The notes: generated by a model not told the origin, from the sequence alone. DNA of 64,000 bases from Actinoplanes missouriensis 431 (GCF_000284295.1 NC_017093.1:8060001-8124000); one strand, 5' to 3'. Shown: positions 1 to 10,053, numbered from the stretch's first letter. Made by a program: numbers and translations.

Positions 1-3000
1 CGATCCCGAGCCCGACGGCGGCCTGCCGGCGGGTCAGCGTGGTGCCGAGAATCGTGATGCCACCGCGCCGCTCCGGCGGACGCATCTGCATGGGCGTCCA
101 CGCCGGACGGCTGGGCCGCTCGAATCCCGGCGCCGAGCCACCGGCTCCGCCGCCCACCCCACCGACTCGGCCGCTCGCCCCGCCGACTCCGCCGCCCGCC
201 CCGCCGACGACCCGCGTCGCGGAGTCCGCGTCCGAGCCGAGCGGCGCCCGCCGAGGCCCTGGAGGCGACAGCGGCGCGACGACGGCGGTCCGGTCGTCGA
301 TGGCAGGCCCGCGCCCGGCAGCGCCGTTCGCGGCCGTGTCCCGGCGGGCCGGCCTGCGACCGGTCATGTCGCCGCCGACGACAGTGGTCTTGTCCGCGTC
401 CGCCGGGTTGTTCAGCACGGCCGGGTTGGTCAGGAGAGCCGGGTTGCTCAGCATCGTGGTTCGGTCGCTGTCCGCGGGCTTTCCGACGACCGTGGTCCGG
501 TCGGCGTCCGGCGGGGCAGCGGCGGTCGCCGGCTCGTCAGCGGCCCCGGACGTGCCGGCAGTCTCCGCCTTCGCGTCGGACTCCGGCGCGCCGGCGGTCT
601 TCGCGTTCCCGGCGGTTTCCGTCGTGTCGGCGCTCTCCGCGTTCCCGGCGGTTTCCGTCGTGTCGGCGTTCTCCGCCTTGTCAGCGGCCCCCGCCGTCGG
701 GGAGGCCTCGGGCACGCCGACCGCTTGTGGTTCCTCGGCAGCCTCCGGCTTGTCGGCAGCCTCCGCCTTGTCAGCCGGTCCCGCCTTGCCGGTCTCGGTC
801 TTGCCGGCGGTTTCAGGCTTGCCGGTGATCTCGCTCTTGCCGGCGGTCTCAGTTTTGCCGGTCGCGGTCTCGGTCTCGCCGACGGTCTCACTCTTGCCGG
901 CGGCCGCAGCCTTGCCGGCGGTCGCAGTCTCGTCAGCGGTCGCAGCCTTGTCGGACGTCGCAGCCTTGTCCGCGGCATCCGAGCCTGCCGTCGCCGGCTC
1001 GGCCAATTCAGAGACCGGCTTCGTCACGGCCGGCGCGGCCTTCTCCGCGGCGGAGTCCACCACCTTCGCGGCGGACTCAGGCTGGTCAGCGGCCGGCTCG
1101 GCCACAGCAGCGCCGGACGTCGCAACGCCTGACGCAGCGACGCCGGGCTTCCCGACTGCCGGCTCAGCGGCACCGGACTCCCCGGCCACCGACTCAGCGC
1201 CGGCTGAACCACCGGCGACCGACTTCGAAGTGTCCGCCTCGGACGATTCCGAGGCCTTCGCCGCGGAGTCAGCTCCGGGCGACTCGGCCGCAGGATCCGA
1301 GGGCCCCACCCCGGAGACCGAAGGCTTGACCTCGGAAGGCGAGGCCGACGGCGACGTCTCGGCTCCCACGCCGGATTTCGCCGCAGCCGGCACGACCGGA
1401 GCAGCGGCAGAGCTCGGAACCGACCCGGAATCCTTCGCCGGAACGGACGCGTCCTTCTCGACCGCCGGCTTCTGCGCGGGAACCGACAATTCCGGCTTCT
1501 CACCCTTGGTCTCAGGAGACGCGCCGGAGTCCACAGAGGCCGGCGCAGCAGCGGCCGGGGACTGAGCCTCCGCCGCGGGCACGACAGGGTAGGCGCCGGT
1601 CGCCGCCGCCAGTGAACGCTCGTGCTCCGGCGCGGCCTTCTTACGCCGGTTCGCCGCCACGTCAGCAGCCGTGAACCCGATGCGCGTCGGCGCACTCGAA
1701 GCCACCCCGTGAACCCGCCCCGGATTCCGGCCACCGTCCTGCGGCGACCCCGGCACCCCACCGCGAGGCGCGACACCACCACGCGGCGCACCGGGCACGC
1801 CACCCCGCGGACCAGCCTGCGGGCCAGCCGGCATTCCAGGCTGCTGGCCGGGCGGCATTCCACCCTGCTGGGCGCCGGGCACGCCACCCCGCGGACCAGC
1901 CGGCGTTCCACCCTGGGGCACTCCGGGCACCCCGCCACGAGGGCCGGACTGCACACCGCGGGGCGGATAACCCGTACCCGAATGGTGGTCTTGAACCGGG
2001 GGTGTGTCGACGCGCGTCGCGTCCAGCGGCTTCGGGGGCTGCGGGCCACGGGCCGGAGGCTCGCCGGGCACGGGGCCACCGACCGGCGCCTTGCCCGGCG
2101 CGAAGATCGGGGGGCGACCGGGCGGCGGCGTGTTGGCCACCGGCGGACGCGGCGTCGGCACGACCGGGGCCGAACCGGTGGCGGTCCCCCAGCCGGAACC
2201 GGGCAGCACCGGCGGGCCACCGGGACCGCTCGGCAGTGACGGTCGCTCCCGGCCGACGCCGGGGCGGCGCATGGTCGGGCTCATCGGGAAGGCGATCTTC
2301 GATCGCCGGCCGGCCGCTCGCGCCAGCAGGCGCTCGGCCTCCTCCGCATCGATACGGTGGGCGGGATCCTTGCGCAGCAACCCGTTGAGTACGGGTTTGA
2401 GCGGTCCCGCGTTCCGAGAAGGAGGAACATTTTCGGTCGCCAGTGCGGCGAGCGTGGCGATCGCGGACGGCCGCGCGAACGGCGACTGACCCTCCACGGC
2501 GGCGAACAGCGTGGCGCCCAGCGACCAGAGGTCGGCGGCCGCGCCCGCGGTGCCGTCCCGGGCGCGCTCGGGAGCGATGTAGGCCGGGGAGCCCAGCACG
2601 AGACCGGTGCGGGTCACGTTCGGGTCGCCGGGGACCGTCGCCAGACCGAAATCGGTCAGCACGACCCGGCCGTCGTGGCCGAGCAGCACGTTGCCCGGTT
2701 TGACGTCACGGTGCACCACGCCGGCGCGGTGCGCGGCCCGCAGCGCGTTGAGCACGCCGAGACCGATCTCCGCGGCCCGGACCGCGTTGAACGGCCCGTC
2801 CTGAGCCAGCGTGTCCTGCAGCGAGCGGGACGCCACGTACTCCATGACGATCCACGGGTCGTCGGCGGTCCGCAGCACGTCGAAGACGCGCACCACGTTG
2901 ATGTTGTTGAGCCGGGCGATGGCGCGTGCCTCACGCAGTGAACGCTCGCGCATCTCCTGCCGCTCAGCCGGGGTGAGCCCCGGCGGCGGAACGAGTTCCT

Positions 3001-3124
3001 TGATGGCCACGTCCCGGTGCAGGACGACATCGGTCGCCCGCCAGACACGCCCCATCCCGCCCTGACCGAGCGGCGCGACGAGCCGGTAACGATCAGCGAC
3101 AACGAGTGGGGGAGAAGAAGACAT
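1..3124 (-). CDS. Ser/Thr protein kinase with long repetitive tail (3' end outside window)
   Basis: Eukaryotic-like Ser/Thr kinase, probably membrane-anchored. It is open from ATG at 3124 to the left edge (1,041 codons, no stop), so the C-terminus is missing. The catalytic domain spans residues ~10-275: glycine loop LGQGGMGRVW, ATP lysine in VAIKEL, catalytic loop HRDVKPGNVL, LTDFGLA, and IAPER in place of APE. The remaining ~760 residues are low complexity. A Gly/Pro stretch (PRGGVPG copies) comes first, then Ala/Glu/Lys/Thr repeats such as GKTETA and GKSEIT. Several Thr motifs of the type DRTTVV or DKTTVV follow, and the last part is Gly-rich. No sensor domain is visible before the edge. 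The start is set by a TATTTT box 7 nt upstream. Long antisense ORFs here are shadows of the repetitive tail. Confidence 0.88.
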   Translation of the reverse strand, partial: MSSSPPLVVADRYRLVAPLGQGGMGRVWRATDVVLHRDVAIKELVPPPGLTPAERQEMRERSLREARAIARLNNINVVRVFDVLRTADDPWIVMEYVASRSLQDTLAQDGPFNAVRAAEIGLGVLNALRAAHRAGVVHRDVKPGNVLLGHDGRVVLTDFGLATVPGDPNVTRTGLVLGSPAYIAPERARDGTAGAAADLWSLGATLFAAVEGQSPFARPSAIATLAALATENVPPSRNAGPLKPVLNGLLRKDPAHRIDAEEAERLLARAAGRRSKIAFPMSPTMRRPGVGRERPSLPSGPGGPPVLPGSGWGTATGSAPVVPTPRPPVANTPPPGRPPIFAPGKAPVGGPVPGEPPARGPQPPKPLDATRVDTPPVQDHHSGTGYPPRGVQSGPRGGVPGVPQGGTPAGPRGGVPGAQQGGMPPGQQPGMPAGPQAGPRGGVPGAPRGGVAPRGGVPGSPQDGGRNPGRVHGVASSAPTRIGFTAADVAANRRKKAAPEHERSLAAATGAYPVVPAAEAQSPAAAAPASVDSGASPETKGEKPELSVPAQKPAVEKDASVPAKDSGSVPSSAAAPVVPAAAKSGVGAETSPSASPSEVKPSVSGVGPSDPAAESPGADSAAKASESSEADTSKSVAGGSAGAESVAGESGAAEPAVGKPGVAASGVATSGAAVAEPAADQPESAAKVVDSAAEKAAPAVTKPVSELAEPATAGSDAADKAATSDKAATADETATAGKAAAAGKSETVGETETATGKTETAGKSEITGKPETAGKTETGKAGPADKAEAADKPEAAEEPQAVGVPEASPTAGAADKAENADTTETAGNAESADTTETAGNAKTAGAPESDAKAETAGTSGAADEPATAAAPPDADRTTVVGKPADSDRTTMLSNPALLTNPAVLNNPADADKTTVVGGDMTGRRPARRDTAANGAAGRGPAIDDRTAVVAPLSPPGPRRAPLGSDADSATRVVGGAGGGVGGASGRVGGVGGGAGGSAPGFERPSRPAWTPMQMRPPERRGGITILGTTLTRRQAAVGLGI

Positions 3125-3131
3125 CACGCAG

Positions 3132-3137
3132 AAAATA
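3132..3137 (-). promoter_or_regulatory. -10 box TATTTT of a predicted leaderless kinase mRNA
   Basis: TATTTT on the minus strand, 7 nt before the kinase ATG at 3124, with no Shine-Dalgarno sequence. It fits the actinobacterial TAnnnT leaderless pattern seen across this window. Confidence 0.55.
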
Positions 3138-3213
3138 CCTGGTTCTGTCGAGCGGCCGCGAATTGATCAGCCGAGTGTGGGACACGTGTCACCGGATCTC
3201 CGGCCACCCGTCG

Positions 3214-3219
3214 TACGCT
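3214..3219 (+). promoter_or_regulatory. -10 box TACGCT of leaderless accE
   Basis: TACGCT lies 6 nt before ATG 3226, and no ribosome binding site precedes that ATG. It supports this ATG as both transcription and translation start. Confidence 0.6.
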
Positions 3220-3225
3220 CGGTTG

Positions 3226-3423
3226 ATGAATGAGGAACCGCTGGTCAGCGTCGTACGAGGAAGCCTAGACGATCATGAGCTGGCCGCGCTGGCCGCCATC
3301 CTGACATCTCGATCCACTTCGGTCAATTACGAAACACCGTCACAACCGGTCTCGGAGTGGAGCAGATCAGCACGGCCGACCGGCGCGGCACGTGGCTGGC
3401 GGGCCTCCGCCCTCCCTCGCTGA
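3226..3423 (+). CDS. accE: acyl-CoA carboxylase epsilon subunit
   Basis: A 65-aa protein matching the AccE/PccE small subunit of actinobacterial acyl-CoA carboxylases. This subunit binds the carboxyltransferase (beta) subunit and promotes holoenzyme assembly. Family hallmarks are the N-terminal VSVVRGSLDDHELAALAAIL segment, a short variable linker, and a C-terminal WRASALPR ending. The start at 3226 is chosen over an in-frame upstream GTG at 3106 because the upstream part overlaps the kinase promoter and is unlike the family, and because a TACGCT box sits 6 nt upstream. In many actinomycetes accE follows the carboxyltransferase gene directly and is followed closely by maf and accA. Here no carboxyltransferase is adjacent and a secreted pair intervenes before maf. 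Confidence 0.85.
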   Translation: MNEEPLVSVVRGSLDDHELAALAAILTSRSTSVNYETPSQPVSEWSRSARPTGAARGWRASALPR

Positions 3424-3463
3424 CGGCTGTCCACAGGGGGCAGTCATACGCGCCGTGACCGGA

Positions 3464-3469
3464 TAACCT
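3464..3469 (+). promoter_or_regulatory. -10 box TAACCT upstream of the secreted pair
   Basis: TAACCT ends 7 nt before GTG 3477. A GGAGAG touches the start codon but is too close to act as a normal Shine-Dalgarno sequence, so a leaderless start is more likely. Confidence 0.55.
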
Positions 3470-3476
3470 CGGAGAG

Positions 3477-3821
3477 GTGACCCTTTCATGGCCGGGCGAC
3501 GCTTGTCACATCGAGGCGGACCTCCTCGCCATGGAGGAGGTCGCCGCCCGCCTGGCCGGCGCCGTGGAGCGGGATTACGCACCCGAGGCGGTCACCGTGA
3601 GCAGCACGATGCTCACCCGGCTGCCGGCGGCGGATCGCACGTTCAGCGAGCTGGGCCTCTTCGTGCACGCCCACGAGCGTGCGCAGGAGGCGACCCTGCA
3701 GAACGTCTACCACTACGCCAACGGGACATATGGTCTCGCCGACGCGGTCCGGGAGACGAAATCCCGGTACGCGGCGAGTGACGCGGCCGTGGAGGCCGGT
3801 CTGCTGCGGCACGCGCCATGA
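3477..3821 (+). CDS. small type VII secretion-like (WXG100/EspC-like) protein
   Basis: A 114-aa soluble, mostly helical protein without signal peptide. It resembles the small EspC/WXG100-like partners of type VII secretion substrates: an N-terminal ELLAMEEVAARLAG-like helix, a central loop, then a helix containing AVRETKSRYAASDAA. No canonical WXG motif is visible, so the family call is by size, composition and its neighbour. It overlaps the following gene by 4 bp (ATGA), implying translational coupling and co-production as a pair. No EccB/C/D/MycP machinery is encoded in the window, so any export system would be elsewhere. Start GTG 3477 is favoured by the TAACCT box; ATG 3531 is a shorter alternative. 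Confidence 0.6.
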   Translation: MTLSWPGDACHIEADLLAMEEVAARLAGAVERDYAPEAVTVSSTMLTRLPAADRTFSELGLFVHAHERAQEATLQNVYHYANGTYGLADAVRETKSRYAASDAAVEAGLLRHAP

Positions 3822-5068
3822 TCTCCGCGACCGGCGGTGGCGGCGGCACCGACTGGGCATCGCTGCGCGTCGACCAGATGTGGGAGATGCTCGCGTCCCA
3901 CGACTCGTCGGCGTATGCGCGGCTGAGCGGCGGCTGGCGGCGATCCCACGAGTTGGTCCTCTCGCACATTTCACAAGTCCGGGCGTACCGGGCAAATCTC
4001 GTGGCGGCCTGGCCGCCGGAGGGCAGCGCCGCGGCAGCCGCCTATTTCGCCCGCCTGGACGCGTTGATCGCCAATCTGGAGGAGACCCACGAGGCCGCGA
4101 TCGCCAACCACCGGGCGTTCACCGGGGCCAGCTCCGCGATCGAGGCGGCCCGGCGCGAGATGGCCGAGATCCACCGGGAGCACGCGGCGAACCAGGCGCT
4201 GCTCGCGGCGTTCGCCGAGGAGAAGAGGCTGTACCAGCTGACCCCGGGCAAGGCGCGCGGTGTGCCGCCACGGCGACCGGTTCCCCCAGGGCGGCAGGAG
4301 GGGCTGGAGGCTCGGGCGCGGGCGGTCATGCAGGCGTTGAGCACGGAACTGGCGCAGGCGCAGACGGCGCTGGTGGTGCCGCCGCGTTACCGGCCGGCGG
4401 TGGTGGGCGATCGGTTCCCGCTGCCGGTCAACGCGCCGGAGCTGTCCCGCAGCCGTGGCCTGTCGACGGAGGCCGCGGAGCCACGGACCTCCGGGCAGCA
4501 CACATCTGATCCGCGGGCATCAGATGGGCGGGCACCGCAGCCGCGAGCCTCGGGTCAGCGGGCACCGGAGCAGCGCGCATCCGATCAGGGGGCGCCGGGT
4601 CAGCGGGGTCCCGTCGCGGCTCGGACCGGGAAGACCGCGCCGGCAACCGCCCGGAATCCGGCCTCCAACCTCCCCGGAAGCCCCGCGACCCCTTCCGCCG
4701 AGCGTGCCCAGGGTGTGATCGGCAGACCCGGCCCCGAAGCCACGGCCTCCCGGACCACCCCGGCCCGGCAGTCCCACCCGATCGAACCGGCGACCGGCAT
4801 CAGACCGGTGAACGGGATCATCGGCGCCACCGCCGCCACCGGCCACCCGGACCAGCGCACCCCCCGCGTCAACCCGATCGGCGGCGTGATCGGCAGGCAG
4901 CCCGCCGCACCCCGGCACGACGACCACCCCCGCCCCCGCCGGCCGGCCCACGACGACCCCTGGGAGACCGACACCGGCGTGAACCCGGTCCTCTCTCCCC
5001 CGCCGGAGACACCGATAGATCCCGGCCCCGCCCTCGGAAGCCCTCGAAACGACCGCCAAAACGGCTGA
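3818..5068 (+). CDS. PPE/WXG-like type VII secretion substrate with Pro/Ala-rich tail
   Basis: A 416-aa protein. Residues ~1-190 are helical and WXG/PPE-like (DWASLRVDQMWEML, SGGWRRSHELV, AAWPPEGSAAAAAYFARLDAL); the last of these, with its W and alternating Ala, looks like the second helix of a WXG hairpin. Residues ~200-416 are disordered and rich in Ala/Pro/Gln/Arg, with repeated ASG/ASDQ-type heptads. They carry three short GVIG/GIIG motifs (GVIGRPGP, NGIIGA, GGVIGRQ) and an ending DPWETDTGVNPVL...DPGPALG. There is no signal peptide or transmembrane helix. It overlaps the upstream small protein by ATGA. I infer an exported heterodimer with its upstream partner; the function is unknown. Confidence 0.62.
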   Translation: MISATGGGGGTDWASLRVDQMWEMLASHDSSAYARLSGGWRRSHELVLSHISQVRAYRANLVAAWPPEGSAAAAAYFARLDALIANLEETHEAAIANHRAFTGASSAIEAARREMAEIHREHAANQALLAAFAEEKRLYQLTPGKARGVPPRRPVPPGRQEGLEARARAVMQALSTELAQAQTALVVPPRYRPAVVGDRFPLPVNAPELSRSRGLSTEAAEPRTSGQHTSDPRASDGRAPQPRASGQRAPEQRASDQGAPGQRGPVAARTGKTAPATARNPASNLPGSPATPSAERAQGVIGRPGPEATASRTTPARQSHPIEPATGIRPVNGIIGATAATGHPDQRTPRVNPIGGVIGRQPAAPRHDDHPRPRRPAHDDPWETDTGVNPVLSPPPETPIDPGPALGSPRNDRQNG

Positions 5069-5108
5069 AACATGCCGCTTGCGCCCACGGGCCCACTACC
5101 GCGCCTTG

Positions 5109-5114
5109 TAGTGT
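5109..5114 (+). promoter_or_regulatory. -10 box TAGTGT of leaderless maf
   Basis: TAGTGT lies 8 nt before GTG 5123. It argues for a Maf start at 5123 rather than the ATG at 5072. Confidence 0.55.
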
Positions 5115-5122
5115 CCTTTCCC

Positions 5123-5737
5123 GTGCAGAACGACATCACGTACCGCCTGATCCTCGCCTCGGCCAGCCCGGCCCGCCGTGCCCTCCTGACCGGCGCGGGC
5201 ATCGACGCCGAGGTCATCGTGAGTGGCGTGGACGAAAGCGTCGTCGAGGCCGAGGACGCGCACACACTCTGTCTCGCGCTGGCCCGGATGAAGGCCCGCA
5301 CGGTCGCCGCCGACCTCCCGGCCGACCCCGGCGCGCTGGTGCTCGGCTGCGACTCGGTGCTGGCGTTCGAGGGCGAGATCTTCGGCAAGCCGGCGAGCCC
5401 CGAGGAAGCGGTGAAGCGCTGGTCCGCGATGCGCGGCAAGTCCGGCGTCCTGCACACCGGTCATCACCTGACCGGGCTGGTCAGCGGCTTGCAGGCGGAG
5501 TCGGTCGGCACGACGGTGGTGCACTTCGCGGACGTGAGCGACGCCGAGATCGAGGCGTACGTGGCGTCCGGCGAGCCGCTCCAGGTGGCCGGCGCGTTCA
5601 CCCTGGACGGCCGGGGCGGCGCGTTCGTGGAACGGATCGAGGGCGACCCGGGCAACGTGATCGGCCTGTCGCTGCCGCTGCTGCGCACCCTCCTCGCCGA
5701 GATGGGTGTCCCCATCACCAGCCTCTGGCGGAAGTAA
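5123..5737 (+). CDS. maf: Maf-family nucleotide pyrophosphatase
   Basis: A 204-aa Maf/YhdE/YceF family protein. The family hydrolyses non-canonical or modified nucleoside triphosphates (dTTP, UTP, m5UTP, m7GTP depending on subfamily) to monophosphate and pyrophosphate. Visible motifs are LILASASPARRALL at the N-terminus (phosphate-binding loop), VSGVDES, LGCDSVLAF with the catalytic Asp, FGKPASPEEA, and a terminal GDPGNVIGLSLPLL. Length is typical of the family. Start GTG 5123 begins MQNDITYRL and is preceded by TAGTGT; the upstream ATG at 5072 would add a proline-rich stretch unlike the family. It lies 63 bp upstream of accA, an arrangement common in actinomycetes. Confidence 0.92.
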   Translation: MQNDITYRLILASASPARRALLTGAGIDAEVIVSGVDESVVEAEDAHTLCLALARMKARTVAADLPADPGALVLGCDSVLAFEGEIFGKPASPEEAVKRWSAMRGKSGVLHTGHHLTGLVSGLQAESVGTTVVHFADVSDAEIEAYVASGEPLQVAGAFTLDGRGGAFVERIEGDPGNVIGLSLPLLRTLLAEMGVPITSLWRK

Positions 5738-5788
5738 AAGTTAATCCAGAATCACACCGCTGCGGCAGAAACCGAGCCGAACGACCGT

Positions 5789-5794
5789 TAGGCT
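5789..5794 (+). promoter_or_regulatory. -10 box TAGGCT of leaderless accA
   Basis: TAGGCT ends 6 nt before GTG 5801. No Shine-Dalgarno sequence is present. Confidence 0.6.
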
Positions 5795-5800
5795 CTACCC

Positions 5801-7552
<1,752 letters not shown>

Positions 7553-7606
7553 CCGCAGCGGGCGTGGTAGCGCGGACCCTCGGGGACTGCGCAGGGGATT
7601 ACCAGG

Positions 7607-7641
7607 GCGGGCCGCCGATACGGGACCTACCGGCGGCCCGC
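7607..7641 (+). terminator. stem-loop after accA
   Basis: Perfect 11-bp inverted repeat GCGGGCCGCCG / CGGCGGCCCGC with a 13-nt loop, 55 bp after the accA stop. There is no T-run, so a terminator role is tentative. Confidence 0.45.
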
Positions 7642-7754
7642 GCCGCGTCGCCGGGGAATCCGAGACCCGGCGGCACGGGCAGTCCCCACCGTACGCCGCG
7701 GACCCGCCGGCATCGAAAACCAGGCGCGCAGGGGTGAACTTCGGACGTAACGTG

Positions 7755-7771
7755 TCCGTCGTCACGACGGA
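7755..7771. promoter_or_regulatory. 17-bp palindrome upstream of dedA-like gene (possible operator)
   Basis: TCCGTCGT-C-ACGACGGA, a perfect 8+1+8 palindrome about 110 bp before the DedA-family start. It partly overlaps another small inverted repeat (CGGAC-N7-GTCCG at 7742-7758). The rest of 7553-7880 holds no gene that I can support. Confidence 0.35.
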
Positions 7772-7880
7772 TAGTGCCGCGAGAACGTGCATGGTGTAAC
7801 CGGACGCTGACAGCACAGCGCACTCTCAGCTACGACCACGCACAATGCCGTGAGCCCCGAAGCCGCGAGGTGACCTGCCG

Positions 7881-8603
7881 ATGACCGAACTGTTGACCAT
7901 GCTGGCCACGCCCGCGTGGGCGTACCTCGCCCTGTTCGGATTCCTCGCGGTGGACGCTCTGGTGCCGGTCGTGCCCATCCAGGCCATCATGATCACCTCT
8001 GGGGCGCTCACTGTCTACGGCAATCTCGATCTGCCCGCGGTGATCGCGGTGGGTGCGGTCGGCATGTTCACCGGGGACGCCGTGGCCTTCGCGCTCGGCC
8101 GGTCGACCGGTGCCCGTTTGAGCGCATTACGCGAACGATTCGCGCCGCGCGGCGACGATTCCGAGCCCGGCCGGACCCGCCGCGCCGCCGAACGGTTCAC
8201 CCGGGGCCTGCGCCGGCCCGGCCCGCTCGTCATGCTGCTCTGCCGGTTCGTGCCGGGCGGCCGGATGGCCGCCGGCTACCACGCGGGCCGTACCGGGTAC
8301 CCGGTGAAGCTCTTCGCCGCCTACGACGGCCTGGCGTCGATCTGCTGGGCGAGTTACGGCGGCCTCGTCGGTCATCTCGGCGGGACCGCGATCACCCAGT
8401 CGGCGTGGCGGCTGTTCGCCGTCGCCGCCACCGCCGCTGTCGTCTTCGGCACGGCCGGGTGGATCCTCGCCCTCTTCGGCGGCGGACCGGCCCCGGAGAA
8501 CGAGGAGCCGGCCGCCGGCCCGACGACGCCTACTGAATCTCGTGCTGCATCAGCTGGCGTGCCGCTTCCGCGATCGACCCGGAGAGCGACGGATAGATCG
8601 TGA
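7881..8603 (+). CDS. DedA/SNARE-associated family membrane protein
   Basis: A 240-aa integral membrane protein of the DedA (VTT domain) family. Members act in membrane homeostasis and some flip undecaprenyl phosphate or phospholipids. Visible are an N-terminal re-entrant segment (PAWAYLALFGFLAVDALVPV), the conserved glycine-rich core (GDAVAFALGRSTGARL), the family FxPGGR motif as CRFVPGGRMAAGYHAGR, and C-terminal helices. Its ATG 7881 follows GAGGTGACC, a normal ribosome binding site. The 3' end overlaps the converging flavoprotein gene by 74 bp, so its last ~25 residues (Ser/Arg-rich) are also antisense coding sequence. Confidence 0.82.
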   Translation: MTELLTMLATPAWAYLALFGFLAVDALVPVVPIQAIMITSGALTVYGNLDLPAVIAVGAVGMFTGDAVAFALGRSTGARLSALRERFAPRGDDSEPGRTRRAAERFTRGLRRPGPLVMLLCRFVPGGRMAAGYHAGRTGYPVKLFAAYDGLASICWASYGGLVGHLGGTAITQSAWRLFAVAATAAVVFGTAGWILALFGGGPAPENEEPAAGPTTPTESRAASAGVPLPRSTRRATDRS

Positions 8604-9930
8604 TCGTGTGCGCCAGCTGATCCACCGTCAGGTTGTTCTCGATCGCCATGGTGATCGGCAGGATCAGCTCGCTCGCCTTCGGCGCCACCACGACCCCGCC
8701 GACGATCTGCCCGGTCGCCGGACGGCAGAACAGCTTCACGAAACCGTCCTGCAGGCCGGCCATCTTGGCCCGGGCGTTCCCGGTCAGCGGCAGCATCACC
8801 TGACGCGCCGGGGTACGGCCGGAGTCCACCTCGTTCTGCGACACCCCCACCGTGGCCAGCTCCGGATCGGTGAAGACGTTCGCCGAGACGGTCCGCAGCC
8901 GTAGCGGCGCCACCGCCTCGCCCATCGCGTGCCAGATCGCGATCCGGCCCTGCATCGCGGCGACGCTCGCCAGCGGCAGCACACCGGTGCAGTCACCGGC
9001 GGCGTAGATGCCCGGCACGTTCGTCCGCGACACCCGGTCCACCGTCACGTAGCCGCCGTCGCCGACCGCCACGCCGTACTCCTCGAGGCCGAGGTCCGCG
9101 GTGTTCGGGATGGCGCCGACCGCGATCAGCGCGTGCGACGCCTCGATCACCTTGCCGTCGCCGAGGGTCACCTGGACGCCGTCGCCGGTGTTCACCACGG
9201 ACTTGCCGCGGGCCTGACTGAGGATGATCATGCCGCGGTCGCGGAACACCCGCTCGATCGCCATGGCCGCGTCCGCGTCCTCGTGCGGCATCACCCGCTC
9301 GCGGCTCGACACCAGCGTCACCTGCACACCCATCGCGAGGTACGCGCTGGCGAACTCGGCGCCCGTCACACCGGAACCGATCACCACGAGGTGGGTGGGG
9401 AGCTCGGTCAGGTCGTACACCTGACGCCAGTCCAGGATCCGCTCACCGTCCGGGCGCATCGAGGAGAGCACCCGCGGGGTGGCGCCGGTGGCCAGCAGGA
9501 CGGTGTCCGCCTCCACCGCGTACGTCTCCCGGCCCTCCGGGGTGATCAGTACCTGATGGGTGTGACCGAGCCGGTCCTCGCCGAGTTTCGCCCGGCCCCG
9601 GACCACGTCCACACCCGCCTTGATCAGCTTGGTCTGGATGTCGCCGGACTGCGCCAGCGCCAGCGATTTCACCCGCTGGTTCACCGCCGCGGCGTCGACG
9701 CTCACGCCGTCCAGGCCGGCCGACCGGATGCCGAACCGCTCGTTGTGCCGGTACCCCGTCATCACCTCCGAGCTGGCGATGAAGGTCTTGGACGGGACGC
9801 AGTCGGTGAGCACGCACGCGCCACCGGGCCCGTCCGCCTCCACGAGCGTCACATCCGCGCCGAGCTGGGCCGCGACCAGGGCCGCTTCGTAGCCTCCCGG
9901 CCCTCCACCGATGATCACGATCCGACTCAC
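8530..9930 (-). CDS. lpdA: FAD-dependent NAD(P)H-quinone dehydrogenase (LpdA type)
   Basis: A 466-aa pyridine nucleotide-disulfide oxidoreductase. It has an FAD Rossmann motif (IVIIGGGPGGYEAALVAAQLG), a redox-like CVLTDC (CX4C) in GGACVLTDCVPSK, a second Rossmann site (VVIGSGVTGAEFASAYLAMG), FAD motif IYAAGDCTGVLPLASVAAMQ, and a dimerisation domain. The C-terminal His-Glu pair required by dihydrolipoamide dehydrogenase (HAHPTLSE) is replaced by TIYPSLSG, so it is not a lipoamide dehydrogenase. This matches the actinobacterial LpdA/Rv3303c group, which reduces quinones with NAD(P)H. GTG 9930 follows TTTTGGAGG. Monocistronic. Confidence 0.85.
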   Translation of the reverse strand: MSRIVIIGGGPGGYEAALVAAQLGADVTLVEADGPGGACVLTDCVPSKTFIASSEVMTGYRHNERFGIRSAGLDGVSVDAAAVNQRVKSLALAQSGDIQTKLIKAGVDVVRGRAKLGEDRLGHTHQVLITPEGRETYAVEADTVLLATGATPRVLSSMRPDGERILDWRQVYDLTELPTHLVVIGSGVTGAEFASAYLAMGVQVTLVSSRERVMPHEDADAAMAIERVFRDRGMIILSQARGKSVVNTGDGVQVTLGDGKVIEASHALIAVGAIPNTADLGLEEYGVAVGDGGYVTVDRVSRTNVPGIYAAGDCTGVLPLASVAAMQGRIAIWHAMGEAVAPLRLRTVSANVFTDPELATVGVSQNEVDSGRTPARQVMLPLTGNARAKMAGLQDGFVKLFCRPATGQIVGGVVVAPKASELILPITMAIENNLTVDQLAHTITIYPSLSGSIAEAARQLMQHEIQ

Positions 9931-10053
9931 GACTACCAGACCTCCAAAACGCCGCTGAGTTTTCCCGGCTTTCCCGCGGGGGAAAATCCCGGCAAAACCG
10001 GTTGAGAAGTGCCGACACGCACGTTCTATATTCTCACCACCCCCTGTTCCGGC

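Noticed and set aside
39..1565. 508-aa plus-strand ORF rich in Ser/Ala/Val
   Set aside because: It is antisense to the kinase tail; its composition is the mirror of the Ala/Thr/Lys repeats and there is no start signal or family.
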